Positions 56,801 to 63,933 of a stretch of DNA of 64,000 nucleotides are shown here, in pieces. The stretch is taken from contig OX335659.1 in NCBI GenBank assembly GCA_946894095.1, positions 9,369,501 to 9,433,500 of the forward strand, read 5' to 3'. This DNA comes from Incurvaria masculella (Eukaryota > Arthropoda > Insecta > Lepidoptera > Incurvariidae). The translations under genes and the position numbers were made by a program. The notes beneath the pieces are model-generated. The model was not told where the DNA came from. It ran no database searches and worked only from the letters and a program-made list of their open reading frames with translations. Positions within the stretch are counted from its first letter, which is position 1, and the number at the start of each line of letters is the position of its first letter.

Positions 56801-59800
56801 ACGTCGTAATAAAGAATCACAAATGAGTACACGGTTCATTAGGTTTCTTTCAGTGAGCTCGTGAGGTACCCAAATATCGAGCTTTTTTGTGTACCCAGTT
56901 TTTTTCAAATGCGCCAAAACTGTTTTGTGGTCAATTCCTAGTTCTTCAGCTACGTCGTAACTACTGATATGCCGATCTTGCTCCACTTTTTCAAAAATGG
57001 CATCCATTTTATCCGTAATAGGGCGACCAGAGCGACGTGCATCTTTGACATCAAAATTTCCGGATTGAAAACGCTTAAACCAAATTTGTGCTACTCTCAC
57101 AGACACTGCACTAGGTCCATAAACATCGCAATTTTTTTTCGCGGCTTGCGTTGCATTTTTAACTTTTTTGTAGTAAAATTTTAAAATGAATAAAATTTAA
57201 AACTACCTAGTCTGGTATAATACTGGATAGATCCTATTCCAATCATGACCCTGTTGAATATATAACGAGAAATTTGACATTGATAGGCAGGAAAACAAGA
57301 TGCAGGCCCTGATCGTAAGTTAAAAGATCGTAACCTGAAAGATATTTGCGAGGTCTCGCAAATTGAAAATGTAGTGAAACTTGACGGCGGTGGGCAGGAA
57401 GGTAGAGGTTAGCCTGGTGTGCAGCGCGAGAGCCGCTTGCACCAGAGGTTCGCAGTAGCGCACTACAATGGTCGAAAACTTGTTGAGCGGGTTCATGAGG
57501 TGCTGGCGCAGGATTTGGTTGTAGATGTGGTTGCACGCGTCCAAACCTGGAAAGCTGAAGCGAACATTTTAATATTTCAGCGGATCGCGCTTTGTTTAGT
57601 ACGGAAGATGTTGACACATAATTTCGAACGTTACTTGGCATTGCAGACAGCTTAACATCGAAATCCTTGACGAGTTTTCAATTGCATACCTATCAAAAAT
57701 TAAAGTAGGAATTAAACCGTTACGGGAAGAAAAATACTGCCAGAATAGTAATATAGCTAAAAATACTTATACATATACTTTCGATCCAATGAGTACTTCT
57801 TTACATCGACATTTAACCAAGTATGCTCACATCCTGACTAGGTACTGCCAGGAAGAACAACATTATATCAAGATTGATTTGAACTAAAACAACAAGTTTT
57901 TCAACCTGACGGCAAAGGTGCAGAAGTGTCTCTGCAACCGGGGGTCGATCGTGAATGACCCAGCCGTGGGGTTCATGCATGAAACGAACATGCAATTGGA
58001 GATCTCCTTGAGCGACAACTTCTGTCTGTCGTACCTGGAATTAAATGAAAATGATCATCAAACAGGGACACACCCTGACACGTTCCACGTTGGAAATACA
58101 CTTAGCTTTGTCAGTTCAGACCCAACCTAATGTAAATGATTGCGTTTAATGCATTCATAATGATTCTATGGCCATGTGTGAAAGATATTTCAGAAAATAT
58201 GGAAGTATACCAATGCTTGTAGTCCATGAACTGGCGAACGAGCGTATGCGGCTGCACAGTCCCGTAAAGGTCCACTTCGGGCATGTTCATGTCATCCACG
58301 AAGTATATCATAAACTTGCTGCCCGGTGGACCGAAAATGCGACCGGACTTCTTCTCTAGAGGCTTCTCTAGCACATTTTGCATCATCTCTAAAAATATAG
58401 GCATCTACTTTAGTGATGTACATATTAAGTCCATGGACAATTTAATTACAATAACCAATTATACAATTAACTAGACAAACGTTATCTGCTACTTAAAAAA
58501 AGCGGGAAAATACCAAATCTAATTTGAATTTAGTAATAAAATGAAAATTAAGGATCAAAATATTCCAGAATAAGGGATTACAATAGCATTCATTATGCTA
58601 ACAGACCAAGATTAGACCAGTTGAGATGACAAGTTTACTGATTACGATGGCAAAGATGGTAAATTATTGAACATAGACATTTAAAAGGAGAATAGATACC
58701 AGAGGTGGTGTAGAAGTTGAAAGGCACGTTTGTGAGTGCGTAATTGTCGGGCAGCGCCTGCAGTTTGGCGGCCACGCTAACTGTCTTGCCGGAGCCAGCA
58801 CTGCCGACCAGCATCACCGGCTTCTCCTTTGCTATCAGCATGTCCATGAAGAAACGGATGCGTGTCGTCTCCGATGTTGACACGAGGCATGACTACGAAT
58901 TCCAAAAATTGTATTTAACCAAGCGGAATTACTTTATTAGAAGACGAGCCGGTTTTACGGTAACTGTGAGAATTTTAATTTGACTCCTGTCTTTTTTCCG
59001 AATTCTTTATCTACACAGTTAAACAGACGTATACGGTTGTAGGTAGCTGCTAGCGTATTTGATGCTTAGGTTTTATCATTTCGACCCATCCTAACCGAAA
59101 CGGGCGAATTTTGTTCAACGCAATGGATGAGAATTCCAAATATTTTCCTTTTTTATTAGAATTAATAAAACTATGCCCTCACAATTCGAATGAGTAACGA
59201 TAAATCTTTGATTTCAAATTCAAATTTGTTTCAAAATTCTTCTGTAAATTAAAACAGGTTATAACCTGCAATGGAAGATCCGGATCGAGCTCGAATGATT
59301 CCACCTTCTCCGACCAGGGAAGGAATTTTTTGGTCTCGGGGTCGATGAAAAAGCTAAAGACGTTGCCAGTAGAGGGGAATTTGACAGATTTGAACTCGTT
59401 GGAAAACCACTTGCTGAATTCGTTCCGCCAGTCGACGAGCTGATCTTGGAAGAGTGCCGAACCAAAGCCCCAAACGCACGAAAACACGAAATATATCTCG
59501 TACCTGCGAAAAAAAATTGAAAAGATTAAGCGAAATTATACCTACAGATTGATTATTTTAATTTTGTCATGCGAGTTCTAGACTATTTCATTGGATATTA
59601 GGTTAATTGAGTATAAATAAGTTTTGATAAGGTTAGATTTATTGTAATAGATATAGCCCATTGACAATAATCAATGAAATTCTTACGTCTCTTGTAAAAT
59701 TATAATTACAAAATTATATACTCACCATTCCTTTGGGCAATCTGATGGCAGCAAAGTCTTGTTGAGAAAGCATTCGAGCAGGTAGCAAGTGAGCTGAATT

Positions 59801-62800
59801 TGTTGCAGCTCAGTGAGAGGTGTGATCCTCTTATACTTCTTGGCAGTTTCTAGAAGTGGTGGAATATACTTGTCGAATAGGATTGTCATCATTGCACGAT
59901 CCGATTCTTCAGTGAAGGTCTTTTCTATCCATGAAGCCACAAATCTGACCATATGATAACAACTTGAGTGGAAATCGCCAAACATTGAGATGGCACGAAC
60001 ATGAAGTGAAATATACAGCAAATAAAATACTTGAAAGGTACAGACACGTTAAACCGAATTTACCGATATTTTAAGTATTTTCTATACATGCATTGTGTTG
60101 GCAAATTCATTAGTGGAAGATAAACTCGAGCTTACGGGTTCCAGCCAAGATCTTGTGGGTTAATGTAGAGAATGCCAGCACGTGAGACGGTGGCTGGCGT
60201 GGCAGTTCGCAGGGTTGCTATCTCAAAAAGCAGCCGCATTGACTTGGTGAGAGCGATCCGCTCATTACTAGCTAGAGTCAACACCTGCACCCAAGATAGA
60301 AATGTATGAAGCTTACTTGTTACAAATCGTAGTAAGATGTTGTGTGAACGGGGTTGCGGCTCACACGATGGAAGATACAATATTTTCTGCTGACCTTATT
60401 GTCATCCATAAGGGTATTGAGGCTTTCGATCCACATGGGATCTATGTCGCCGTCGAGAACGATCCATTTGGGCCCGTCGCCGCCCATGTTGGCCATGTCC
60501 CTCATGATAGTGGAGAACAGACCGTCCTTCCACTCTCGGGTCGCCGGGTTAATGATGCCAAACAATTCGTCATTTGTCACAGCTTTAGGGTCAAGGTCAT
60601 TATAGTACGGCTTCAGCTTCATATTCTGTTCCATGAAACACTCAGTTTAAGATTTATAATACATCATTATTAAAACATGTCCGGCCATAATTTCAAAAAG
60701 GTGTTTGTCAATGTTGAAGTATATGTCCGTGTGGTAATAAGGTATCAAACGAAAACTACAACCATTACGATGAATTTAAATTTCAAGTTAAAACAATGTT
60801 TAAAGTAAATATTTGCAGATGAAATAGCTTTCGAACTCTACAATGTATGAAAAGGAACTTCTTGCAATTCGTTTTATACGTACGAAATAAGTTCTGTTTA
60901 GGCATTGCCATACCATAGATTTGCCAGTACCAGCAAAACCTACAATAAATACTGAGTGTCGAACTGCAAACAATTCTACAAGCTGCACCATCTGAAAACA
61001 AAACAAAGAACATTTTTTTTAAAAAGCCCACAAAATAAAAAGTGATGAACACAATCAAAAATATTAGAAACCTTCAAGATGAAACCAGATTCTGGCTGAA
61101 GATTCAAAGAAATAGCTCCCTCAATAAGCGTTTGTTCGAAGTCCATGTCTCTCTTTCTGGGTACATCGAGAGCTGGGAACAAGTCACCGATGAGACCCAT
61201 GAATACAGGTCTATCGTCTGTCACAATCTTGGGGATGTTAAAGTCGCGCAATGCTCGCATTAATACTTGATCTTCTGGCCTTAACCGATCACCGCGCTGT
61301 GAACAAAATTCAACACCACATGACCTTGGTAAAATTATTGCAGAACTCACTTTTTGTTCGGCAAAATGATTGCTCTGGTAGATATTAGCAACCCTTAAGC
61401 CTGTAATAATATTAGACTATCATTATTTTAGTTACATAGTTAAACTATGTAAGTTATAGTTAAACTAAATAATTTAATTCAAAAACATTTTTTTTTCGTT
61501 CATTTATTTATTCATGAATGAAAACAATGAACACATGAAGCTAAAACCGATTGATGAAAAAACCAAACACCTTACCTTCAGAGAGCCGGCCACGACAAGC
61601 ACAGACTTGATAGCTCTGAGGCCCCAGTCATAATGGTCCTGTTTCGATAGTAACTCACGACAAAGGGTGTAGAGGGTTATGAACTTGCGCGCCAGCAGTC
61701 GAGCCTCTTGAAACCCTTCTGCCACCAACATGATTTCACAGATGAGCTCAAAGTCCGGCACCACCATCGCACATGGCCTATAAATTAAACGGAAAAAGAT
61801 ATATGTTATTTATTGATTGTATTTATAAAACCTTACTCAGTATATTTTGAAGTTATTAATAGAATTATATTATAAATACATTTACATTTATTTCACTTTT
61901 GGTATAGTCGAGTAAGGAAGCGATTCGATCAACTCAGTGAATAAGAAATGTTACGTATGAATGAATAGTTAAAGCTACTGCCAAACTTTTATTATTCGTA
62001 GAAACAGTCTGAAGCAAAAAACAAAGAGAAATACAAATAAACAGAAATACATGTGATTCTAGAAATTACTTAACCAAACATTTTATAGTACTATATTATC
62101 ATATTAAATTGGGGACGCCAGTGGAAAAGAAACTGCGGAAAAGTACAAGGTACTCACCTAAAAAGCGCTTTCAAATTCTCAGGCAATTCGGTCCTACCCG
62201 CATATCCAGGGTTCATGGTGATGAACATGCCGATCGTCGAAATTAGCGTTATGACCTCTCCCATGAAGTCAAACCTCTTCTTCTTTGCCTTAATTGAATC
62301 AAGTACGGATTTCACTTGCACAGACACGACCGACAGCACTTCCACCGAGATCCGGTTGAACTCGTCAAAGCAGCCCCATGCTCCAGTCTGCGCTAGTCCT
62401 ATGAATATATCAAGAACTTTCAAACGTGAAATCGATGTAAAATTGTGATCAATTCGGAACTTCGATCGGAACAAGGGTCTATTCTGAGACGTTGGAATAT
62501 AATTCATAACTTATCGTACCTTTGTAGATGTTTCCACAAGATTTGTAGTCCATCTGCTCAGAGCAGTTGAATACGTACACCATGATACCGAGTGCACGGC
62601 CCAGGTCCTTTGTGGTTTCGGTTTTTCCGGTCCCAGCTGGACCCGCCGGTGCCCCACCCATTACCAAGTGAAGACTCTGATAATAGACAGCTTGATAAGT
62701 ACCATAACACTATGGAACATAACACGATAGAAATGAAATGTCGGGACAAAAGATAAAATAAAAGTGTCCACCTGTGTCAGAGTGATGTAGCAACGATCAG

Positions 62801-63933
62801 TTAGGGGGGTAATGACGAGGCGTGGAGTGTTTCCCAGATATTCGTAGTCATAAAGGAACTGTGCGTCGCAAATATTTGCATAGCAACTGTTTACTTGCAA
62901 ATCCCAGCGATGTCTACAACACAACAAACAAATCAATCGAATTATGAAACTGGTTGCTGATGATCAAAAATATTTAAAATATCGTAAGGTATCTCCTTAT
63001 TTCATTGAATGTATTCTGCTAAATGGAGAAATTCTTCTAAATGGAGAAATACGTTTTAAATAACCTTAGCTGACTTTGCCACTGAAAGGCATTCGATGAT
63101 TCTACTTTAGCTACAATCAGCTTGGCAACCACGTCTCTGGAATGCACGTCAATAGTGCAGATGGTCATGATCTTTTGTCGGTCGCCCACCGTAAGGTCGC
63201 CAAGTAGAAGCATGATCAGTGAACTGAGTTGAGAAATTTGTTTCTTTTGATAGTCTTTCAGTGCGCCCTCATAACCTGAATATAAAATCAGCCGTTTTAT
63301 GCACAAACTTCGTGCATAGTTAAAATTAAAAATTACATTACCATTCAAGAAATGGAAATAGGATAGGCATGTAAAACACAAAAAAAAATTACTGTAAAAG
63401 AGATGGTACATATATCGGAATATCATCAATCTTTAAAGCAAACAGCAATCATCAATAAAATGTAAGGGAGAATGTTTTCAATTGTTTACGGTCAGAGATA
63501 ATTTAGGTACAATAAAACCATTATGGTATTGATCGGAATTAAAAATAGAAACGAACAAAAAATTTACGGCACAACTGCCGTTTTGTTCGCTACATATTTG
63601 TTGAAAGTATTTTACTTGATCATTAGGTTAAACAAAATGTTTCTTGCTCAATGGCGGAAAGCGGTAGTTCTCGTCTAAACTTCTAATTTCTCAGAACCCG
63701 AGTATTTTGCATCTAGACACAGTAATGATAAGTTCACCTTCCTCTAGCTTAGCGAATGCTAGGTTGGTCTCGGTGGTCCACCATATCTGTGTGCCCACGA
63801 GCGCGGGCTGCGCCGGCCAGTCGAACACCCATTCCTCGCGTGGCTTATCCTCGTAAGTCTTCACCGACCGCTCGAAAAGATCTTTGAGTGTGTATCGCAT
63901 GCAATCCGTCACTCGGTTCAACCATATTTCCAC
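28005..63933 (-). CDS. Axonemal dynein heavy chain, outer-arm beta type (DNAH9/11/17-like), 3' part, 47 exons
   Basis: The minus strand carries 47 exons with GT-AG borders; lengths total 8433 nt = 2810 codons plus TGA (28005-28007), and every junction keeps frame. The product is the motor part of an axonemal dynein heavy chain, the ATPase that slides ciliary doublet microtubules. P-loops are GPAGTGKT (AAA1), GFAGTGKS (AAA2), GSAGSGKT (AAA3) and GVGGSGKQ (AAA4). The outer-arm beta class is indicated by [36 protein letters not shown] and the C-terminal [20 protein letters not shown]. Family members are about 4500 residues, so some 1650 N-terminal residues (tail and most of the linker) lie past the right edge. 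It would act in motile cilia or sperm flagella. Fly relatives are Dhc93AB and kl-5; I cannot tell which one is orthologous. Confidence 0.93.
28147..28440 (-). pseudogene. Possible LINE ORF C-terminal fragment
   Basis: The minus-strand translation includes [20 protein letters not shown] followed by LLPILPPSF, resembling the RTxRxxxSFxxRTxxLWNSLP C-terminal motif of lepidopteran LINE proteins. It lies in the last dynein intron and is weakly preserved. Confidence 0.45.
29120..29624. mobile_element. TTAA-flanked MITE (piggyBac-like target), copy 1
   Basis: TTAA at 29120-29123 and 29621-29624 flank inverted ends GGTGGCCCAACCCG and CGGGTTGGGCCACC. The interior is non-coding. The same structure occurs, inverted, at 37860-38411. 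A TTAA duplication is the hallmark of piggyBac-type transposition. It starts 13 bp from the acceptor AG of dynein exon 46. Confidence 0.8.
30587..30800 (+). mobile_element. Degenerate SINE, tRNA-type head (copy E)
   Basis: ggctcgtagctcaggggcgc is followed by cgtcacgaatacgatctgct, tcgggttggtaagcg and aaaagatggtcgaagc. It is diverged and internally shortened, and lies 28 bp upstream of dynein exon 45 in gene sense. Confidence 0.65.
30867..31050 (+). mobile_element. tRNA-Leu-like element (copy with intact D arm)
   Basis: ggtggcgaaattggtagacg includes a D stem GCG (30873-30875) pairing with CGC (30887-30889). The T arm TTGGTTCGGGTCCAG follows, then the shared body (cttgcttcacggtagatttt, tacatacatgcatatcacat). 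Confidence 0.65.
31650..31870 (+). pseudogene. RTE-type LINE relic
   Basis: The + strand reads [17 protein letters not shown], stop, VWPKSHG, close to the VHNAVLVPTLLYGSETWVW segment of lepidopteran RTE-like reverse transcriptases, with several disruptions. It sits next to dynein exon 44. Confidence 0.6.
32084..32170 (+). repeat. Dispersed repeat shared with 7296-7396
   Basis: gttgcatttcgtgccatgct and ggtaaatttcaatttacttg match the intron-1 copy in the same orientation. Confidence 0.5.
32676..32699. repeat. (AC)n microsatellite
   Basis: Twelve AC units in a dynein intron. Confidence 0.9.
32892..33517 (-). mobile_element. SINE whose middle is replaced by a LINE ORF1 fragment
   Basis: SINE 3' end at 32892-32943 (T run, gcgacctaatatggatggct) and SINE 5' half at 33373-33517 (attccgaaccatggagcagc to aggctacgagccgctc) flank about 430 bp of unrelated coding-like sequence in opposite sense. 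The usual central ~220 bp of the SINE body are absent. Confidence 0.75.
32944..33372 (+). pseudogene. Retroelement ORF1-like coiled-coil fragment
   Basis: Open on the + strand: [20 protein letters not shown], a heptad-rich coiled coil ([39 protein letters not shown]), then [19 protein letters not shown]. The last motif is typical of ORF1/FP-domain proteins of lepidopteran retroelements. It has no start or stop of its own; the frame runs into SINE sequence. Confidence 0.7.
33519..33828 (-). mobile_element. SINE with a second type of tRNA-like head (copy G)
   Basis: Common SINE body on the minus strand but a different head: ctcgtggtgtaggagctaga, cgagaggtctgggttcaaat, cctcgcc. GGTTCAAATCC is a good B box. 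It lies just upstream (in + coordinates) of dynein exon 42, ending 48 bp away. Confidence 0.7.
34119..34873 (-). other. Dynein intron 41, no element recognised
   Basis: AT-rich sequence without coding signal or known repeat. Confidence 0.5.
35070..35716 (-). other. Dynein intron 40, no element recognised
   Basis: AT-rich, purine-rich in places. Nothing identifiable. Confidence 0.5.
35988..40548 (-). CDS. Dynein exons 34-39 (AAA6 and start of C-terminal region)
   Basis: Exons are 40293-40548, 39268-39449, 37619-37750, 37103-37235, 36664-36890 and 35988-36111. Landmarks are [116 protein letters not shown], and [20 protein letters not shown]. The 36/37 junction gives Ser-Cys-Phe-Cys where related chains often have a Val-Arg-Phe-Val-like segment, a small local difference. 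A decayed copy of part of exon 38 lies at ~36566-36660 and is cut by a SINE. Confidence 0.9.
36197..36556 (+). mobile_element. SINE, tRNA-type head (copy H)
   Basis: gagcggctagtagcctagtg head, full common body and ggtcgcataaaaaa tail. It is inserted at the end of a decayed duplicate of dynein exon 38. Confidence 0.85.
36560..36660 (-). pseudogene. Decayed partial copy of dynein exon 38
   Basis: gtggagagccacctctgtac, gagatgtatgttc and cacctccgccacaaccccct align to 36715-36815 inside exon 38 (gtggagagccacttctgcac, gagatgtatgttct, cgcctcctccgccaccactt). The copy is in the same orientation, immediately downstream of the exon, shortened and frame-shifted. Confidence 0.75.
37860..38411. mobile_element. 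TTAA-flanked MITE, copy 2
   Basis: TTAA at 37860-37863 and 38408-38411; ends GGTGGCCCATCCCGCTC and CCGGGTTGGGCCACC. The interior matches copy 1 (29120-29624) in reverse orientation. Confidence 0.8.
38451..38938. mobile_element. Element with ~75-bp subterminal inverted repeats
   Basis: gttacaccatttttagagcc, ggatttggggggagaagttg and ttgtttt-rich sequence (38455-38520) are repeated inverted at 38859-38936 (agaaaaactgttaaattcca, atttctccc, cccaaacccgatgcac, aaaatggtgtaac). It is a non-coding foldback element or two head-to-head copies. Confidence 0.55.
39450..40292 (-). other. Dynein intron 34, no element recognised
   Basis: AT-rich; no coding or repeat signal I can support. Confidence 0.5.
40549..40956 (-). 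repeat. Dynein intron 33 with a short internal duplication
   Basis: gtcttacgggcaaaatagag/gcgcagctgagtgcagtgtg (~40700) is repeated as gtcttacgagcaataaagag/gcgctgctgagtgtagcatg (~40860), about 160 bp apart. Confidence 0.6.
40957..48955 (-). CDS. Dynein exons 29-33 (AAA5)
   Basis: Exons are 48796-48955, 48514-48680, 46274-46475, 45439-45569 and 40957-41241. They encode [92 protein letters not shown] and [23 protein letters not shown]5 in this family normally has no functional P-loop, and none is seen. The introns around exon 31 are the most repeat-rich part of the gene: a 155-bp satellite upstream, decaying 169-bp copies of exon 31 downstream, and a full-ORF LINE between exons 32 and 33. Confidence 0.9.
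41302..41792 (+). mobile_element. Degenerate SINE of the 5S-head type with an insertion
   Basis: ggggctggctgtgaatcgga, ttccacgcaaaactgtaggt match the 5S-SINE segment at 14384-14420; aattgtccgtattttc, catgtggtgtg and gttagccattcacgtgtaga match its 3' half. About 240 bp of other sequence (~41385-41630) lies between. Confidence 0.6.
41975..42020. repeat. (TGAA)n tail of the LINE
   Basis: tgaatgaatgaatgaataaa-type tetranucleotide run at the LINE 3' end. Confidence 0.9.
42433..45357 (-). CDS. LINE endonuclease/reverse transcriptase ORF, 974 aa
   Basis: Single uninterrupted frame. The N-terminal AP-like endonuclease (residues ~45-260) has [40 protein letters not shown] and a C-terminal SYHDL. The reverse transcriptase (~490-790) has [49 protein letters not shown] and the catalytic [10 protein letters not shown]. 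The C-terminus has [20 protein letters not shown]. The D-A-F motif reads SNAFNTVD (usually xKAFDTVD), so the usual second Asp is replaced by Asn; whether this copy is active is therefore uncertain. The protein would nick target DNA and prime reverse transcription of its own RNA. Confidence 0.9.
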   Translation of the reverse strand: MEINYFSVTSSDEFFSDDSSDNGCVLPLDEKLDFTFSKYPKNFNFVHINAQSIPSHYPDLLRSFPSKHIHAVLVSETFLKPTLPSTSFSLPGFQLIRNDRTGKSCGGVAIYLRSCIPCSIVAQSAAQYSESPEYLFLEIIVNHSKILIGVYYSPNLTINYFSSLESFLEEHCPQYNHTIIMGDFNTCLIKNDHRARKLNSLVSSVNMNILPLDATHHFPNCEPSLLDLILTSSPDHVSEHGQLTAPGFSYHDLIYLSYKVRPPKIRRKVLMQRNFKDINLERLREDARGLDWSAVLSSSSTDVMVEDFTSKLTALFDIHAPLRPTRVKHLPAPWLTEDIRRMMVKRDRAKIKLKHNPSDANRTKYRLLRNRCNRMCRDAQRRHIHNTLENSSPVNAWKFLKTLGVGKKSSTVSNNIDINALNRHFSSPLTTIDQVVKCQTLLQLSALPTPEHASFTFRQVTDREVKLILNSISTKAVGADCISLDMLSPLLAELLPIITFILNHSLSSGSFPSTWKRAYIIPVPKISNPSSFSQYRPISILPVLSKILERIVHQQLASFLAGNHLLNPMQSGFRPCHSTVTALVKVTEDVRTNMENKNLTVLTLLDFSNAFNTVDFDIMLGILRTLNLSPAVLDWFASYLCGRHQCIRIDNVCSDWADLTAGVPQGGVLSPLLFSIFINLITNMLTSLYHLYADDLQLYLHCSFDNLAHTVSEMNVNLDHILNWTKSFGLTVNPMKSQVIIVGSPRLVSKIDHNTLPAVIYNEVVIPYSKTVKNLGILIDDTLQWAPQVNEISRKIFAAAHSLKRLQSFLPIRTKITLTQTLLLPILDYADVCFLDLTEVLLDKLERLQNLCIRYIYGLRKYDHVSQYRRQLKWLPIRYRRNCHILTLLFGVLNNPHSPEYLRSRFLHLSSHGLPLRSSDDSILAIPRHTTCFFSNSFTVHAVRLWNSLPSSVRSCQTIGSFKSRIKEFYLNEI
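45690..46273 (-). pseudogene. Tandem decayed copies of dynein exon 31 (169-bp unit)
   Basis: The segment gttgagagagtc recurs at 46242, 46073 and 45904 (exact 169-bp steps from 46411 in the real exon) and, partly, at 45708. Each copy covers the exon's 3' three-quarters ([11 protein letters not shown]... to ...RKGKVLK) and flanking intron, without an acceptor. The copy nearest the exon is still open in frame; copy 2 has a TAA and copy 3 a TAG (TAC TAG ACC) in the dynein frame. Only copy 3 keeps the GTGATC donor. Confidence 0.85.
46555..48110. repeat. ~155-bp intronic satellite array
   Basis: gatgtgcgcgatctttgata or variants occurs at 46606, 47071, 47217, 47371, 47526, 47681, 47836 and 47990; spacing is 146-155 bp in the main block. 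Units contain caagctgcagatagaacttt, aaaccgcttcgtagaccagc and aagaaacatatgcatcaaca. The central units (47371-47836) are almost identical and the outer ones diverge. Confidence 0.9.
48225..48482 (-). repeat. Dispersed ~260-bp repeat (copy 2)
   Basis: Reverse complement of the repeat at 26438-26700 (cgatcgaagctcattggtat, ggcggcagcgcagccac, cgcaacatcgaatgtt). It is close to dynein exon 30. Confidence 0.65.
49318..53095 (-). CDS. Dynein exons 23-28 (stalk coiled coil and microtubule-binding domain)
   Basis: Exons are 52847-53095, 52284-52395, 51089-51351, 50215-50295, 49833-50048 and 49318-49466. Exons 23-25 form the first stalk helix ([53 protein letters not shown]) and carry [15 protein letters not shown] at the entry to the microtubule-binding tip. 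Exons 26-27 cover the tip and its exit ([55 protein letters not shown]); exons 27-28 form the return helix ([20 protein letters not shown]). Exon 24 has no internal ATG and is recognised only by phase and family pattern. A decayed copy of part of exon 27 lies downstream at ~49725-49800. Confidence 0.9.
49725..49800 (-). pseudogene. Decayed partial copy of dynein exon 27
   Basis: ctcgtagaacttgacgatgt, tgataacccatgc and gactttctgcgga repeat 49935-50000 of exon 27 (ctcgtagaacttgacgatgt, tgatgacccaagc, gacttactgcgga). It is in the same orientation, 33 bp downstream of the exon, and reads [12 protein letters not shown]. Confidence 0.75.
50497..50710 (+). mobile_element. SINE, tRNA-type head, 3'-truncated (copy I)
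   Basis: cggctcgtagcccagtggcg, B box GGTTCAAATCC, then tttcgtcacgaatgcgagct and aggtggtagggtttacccgg. It breaks off after ggttggtact. Confidence 0.8.
51352..52283 (-). other. Dynein intron 24
   Basis: Contains a 5'-truncated SINE (51608-51822); the rest (51823-52283) is AT-rich with no recognised feature. Confidence 0.5.
51608..51822 (+). mobile_element. 5'-truncated SINE (copy J)
   Basis: taatcccgcccaggttggta, atgaacgatggtcgtagcgg and aaggaaggtcctggcatggc, cacctagttt match the SINE body, closest to the 5S-headed copy (atgaacgatgg, cacctagttcc). Confidence 0.75.
52470..52515. repeat. Repeat fragment shared with 8955-9000
   Basis: gcattgattacggagaggga, ctgtagg matches gcattgattacgggaagagg, gactgtagg next to the tRNA-Leu-like element. 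Confidence 0.5.
53151..53362. repeat. 106-bp tandem duplication in dynein intron 22
   Basis: Two copies starting attgcacaggctgcctaggc (53151 and 53257), each followed by ttttgtatatataaat/catatcattcatat and tatagtaattcctaacaa. Confidence 0.85.
53613..56032 (-). CDS. Dynein exons 17-22 (AAA4)
   Basis: Exons are 55871-56032, 55018-55217, 54494-54660, 54125-54303, 53892-53969 and 53613-53774. They encode [37 protein letters not shown], the AAA4 P-loop within [54 protein letters not shown] and [20 protein letters not shown]. The 78-nt exon 21 is too short to stand out as an open frame but fits in phase between its neighbours. The intron upstream of exon 17 contains a truncated mariner. Confidence 0.9.
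55218..55870 (-). other. Dynein intron 17, no element recognised
   Basis: AT-rich intron between exons 17 and 18. Nothing identifiable. Confidence 0.5.
56116..57186 (-). pseudogene. Mariner transposon, 5'-truncated, transposase nearly intact
   Basis: The inverted repeat ttaggttggggaaaaagttt is at 56116. The 304-aa frame (57106-56192), extendable upstream to about 57175, carries [42 protein letters not shown] and [13 protein letters not shown], the mariner D,D34D pattern. The sequence departs from the copy at 5089-6327 at about 57186, so the first ~25 residues, the start codon and the 5' inverted repeat are missing. It lies in dynein intron 16, in gene sense. Confidence 0.88.
57335..59503 (-). 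CDS. Dynein exons 12-16 (AAA3)
   Basis: Exons are 59266-59503, 58700-58892, 58211-58388, 57906-58034 and 57335-57554. Landmarks are [13 protein letters not shown], the P-loop [54 protein letters not shown] and [14 protein letters not shown]. For exon 16 two acceptors are possible; the one at cgcttcag (exon end 57554) gives the family-typical [15 protein letters not shown] and keeps frame, whereas the nearer tttccag does not. Confidence 0.9.
57555..57905 (-). other. Dynein intron 15, no element recognised
   Basis: AT-rich, nothing identifiable. Confidence 0.5.
58389..58699 (-). other. Dynein intron 13, no element recognised
   Basis: AT-rich, nothing identifiable. Confidence 0.5.
59726..61296 (-). 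CDS. Dynein exons 7-11 (AAA2)
   Basis: Exons are 61072-61296, 60884-60991, 60395-60625, 60136-60284 and 59726-59944. They encode [20 protein letters not shown], the AAA2 P-loop [40 protein letters not shown], the Walker-B-like [18 protein letters not shown], and [14 protein letters not shown]. All are standard AAA2 landmarks. The 108-nt exon 8 holds only the P-loop segment; its donor lies at GTACGT (minus strand), where two overlapping GT choices exist and the upstream one keeps frame. Confidence 0.9.
61576..62913 (-). CDS. Dynein exons 3-6 (AAA1, main ATPase site)
   Basis: Exons are 62772-62913, 62520-62676, 62158-62398 and 61576-61777. They contain the Walker A motif GPAGTGKT with flanking [23 protein letters not shown], the Walker B motif CFDEFNRI, and [20 protein letters not shown] (sensor region). 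AAA1 is the main ATP-hydrolysing site in dyneins and its key residues look intact. Junctions complete codons as K|GLAQTGAW and LF(R)|PCAMVVPD. These exons are noticeably less GC-rich than those encoding the 3' half. Confidence 0.93.
61778..62157 (-). other. Dynein intron 5, no element recognised
   Basis: AT-rich, nothing identifiable. Confidence 0.5.
63065..63933 (-). CDS. Dynein exons 1-2 of window (end of linker)
   Basis: Exon 1 is 63738-63933 (phase 0 start, ends phase 1) and exon 2 is 63065-63275. Together they encode [20 protein letters not shown], ...[18 protein letters not shown]..., [20 protein letters not shown] and [20 protein letters not shown]. These are typical of the linker/DHC_N2 end just before AAA1. 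Upstream, 63934-64000 is intron. Confidence 0.88.
63276..63737 (-). other. Dynein intron 1 of window, no element recognised
   Basis: AT-rich, nothing identifiable. Confidence 0.5.
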
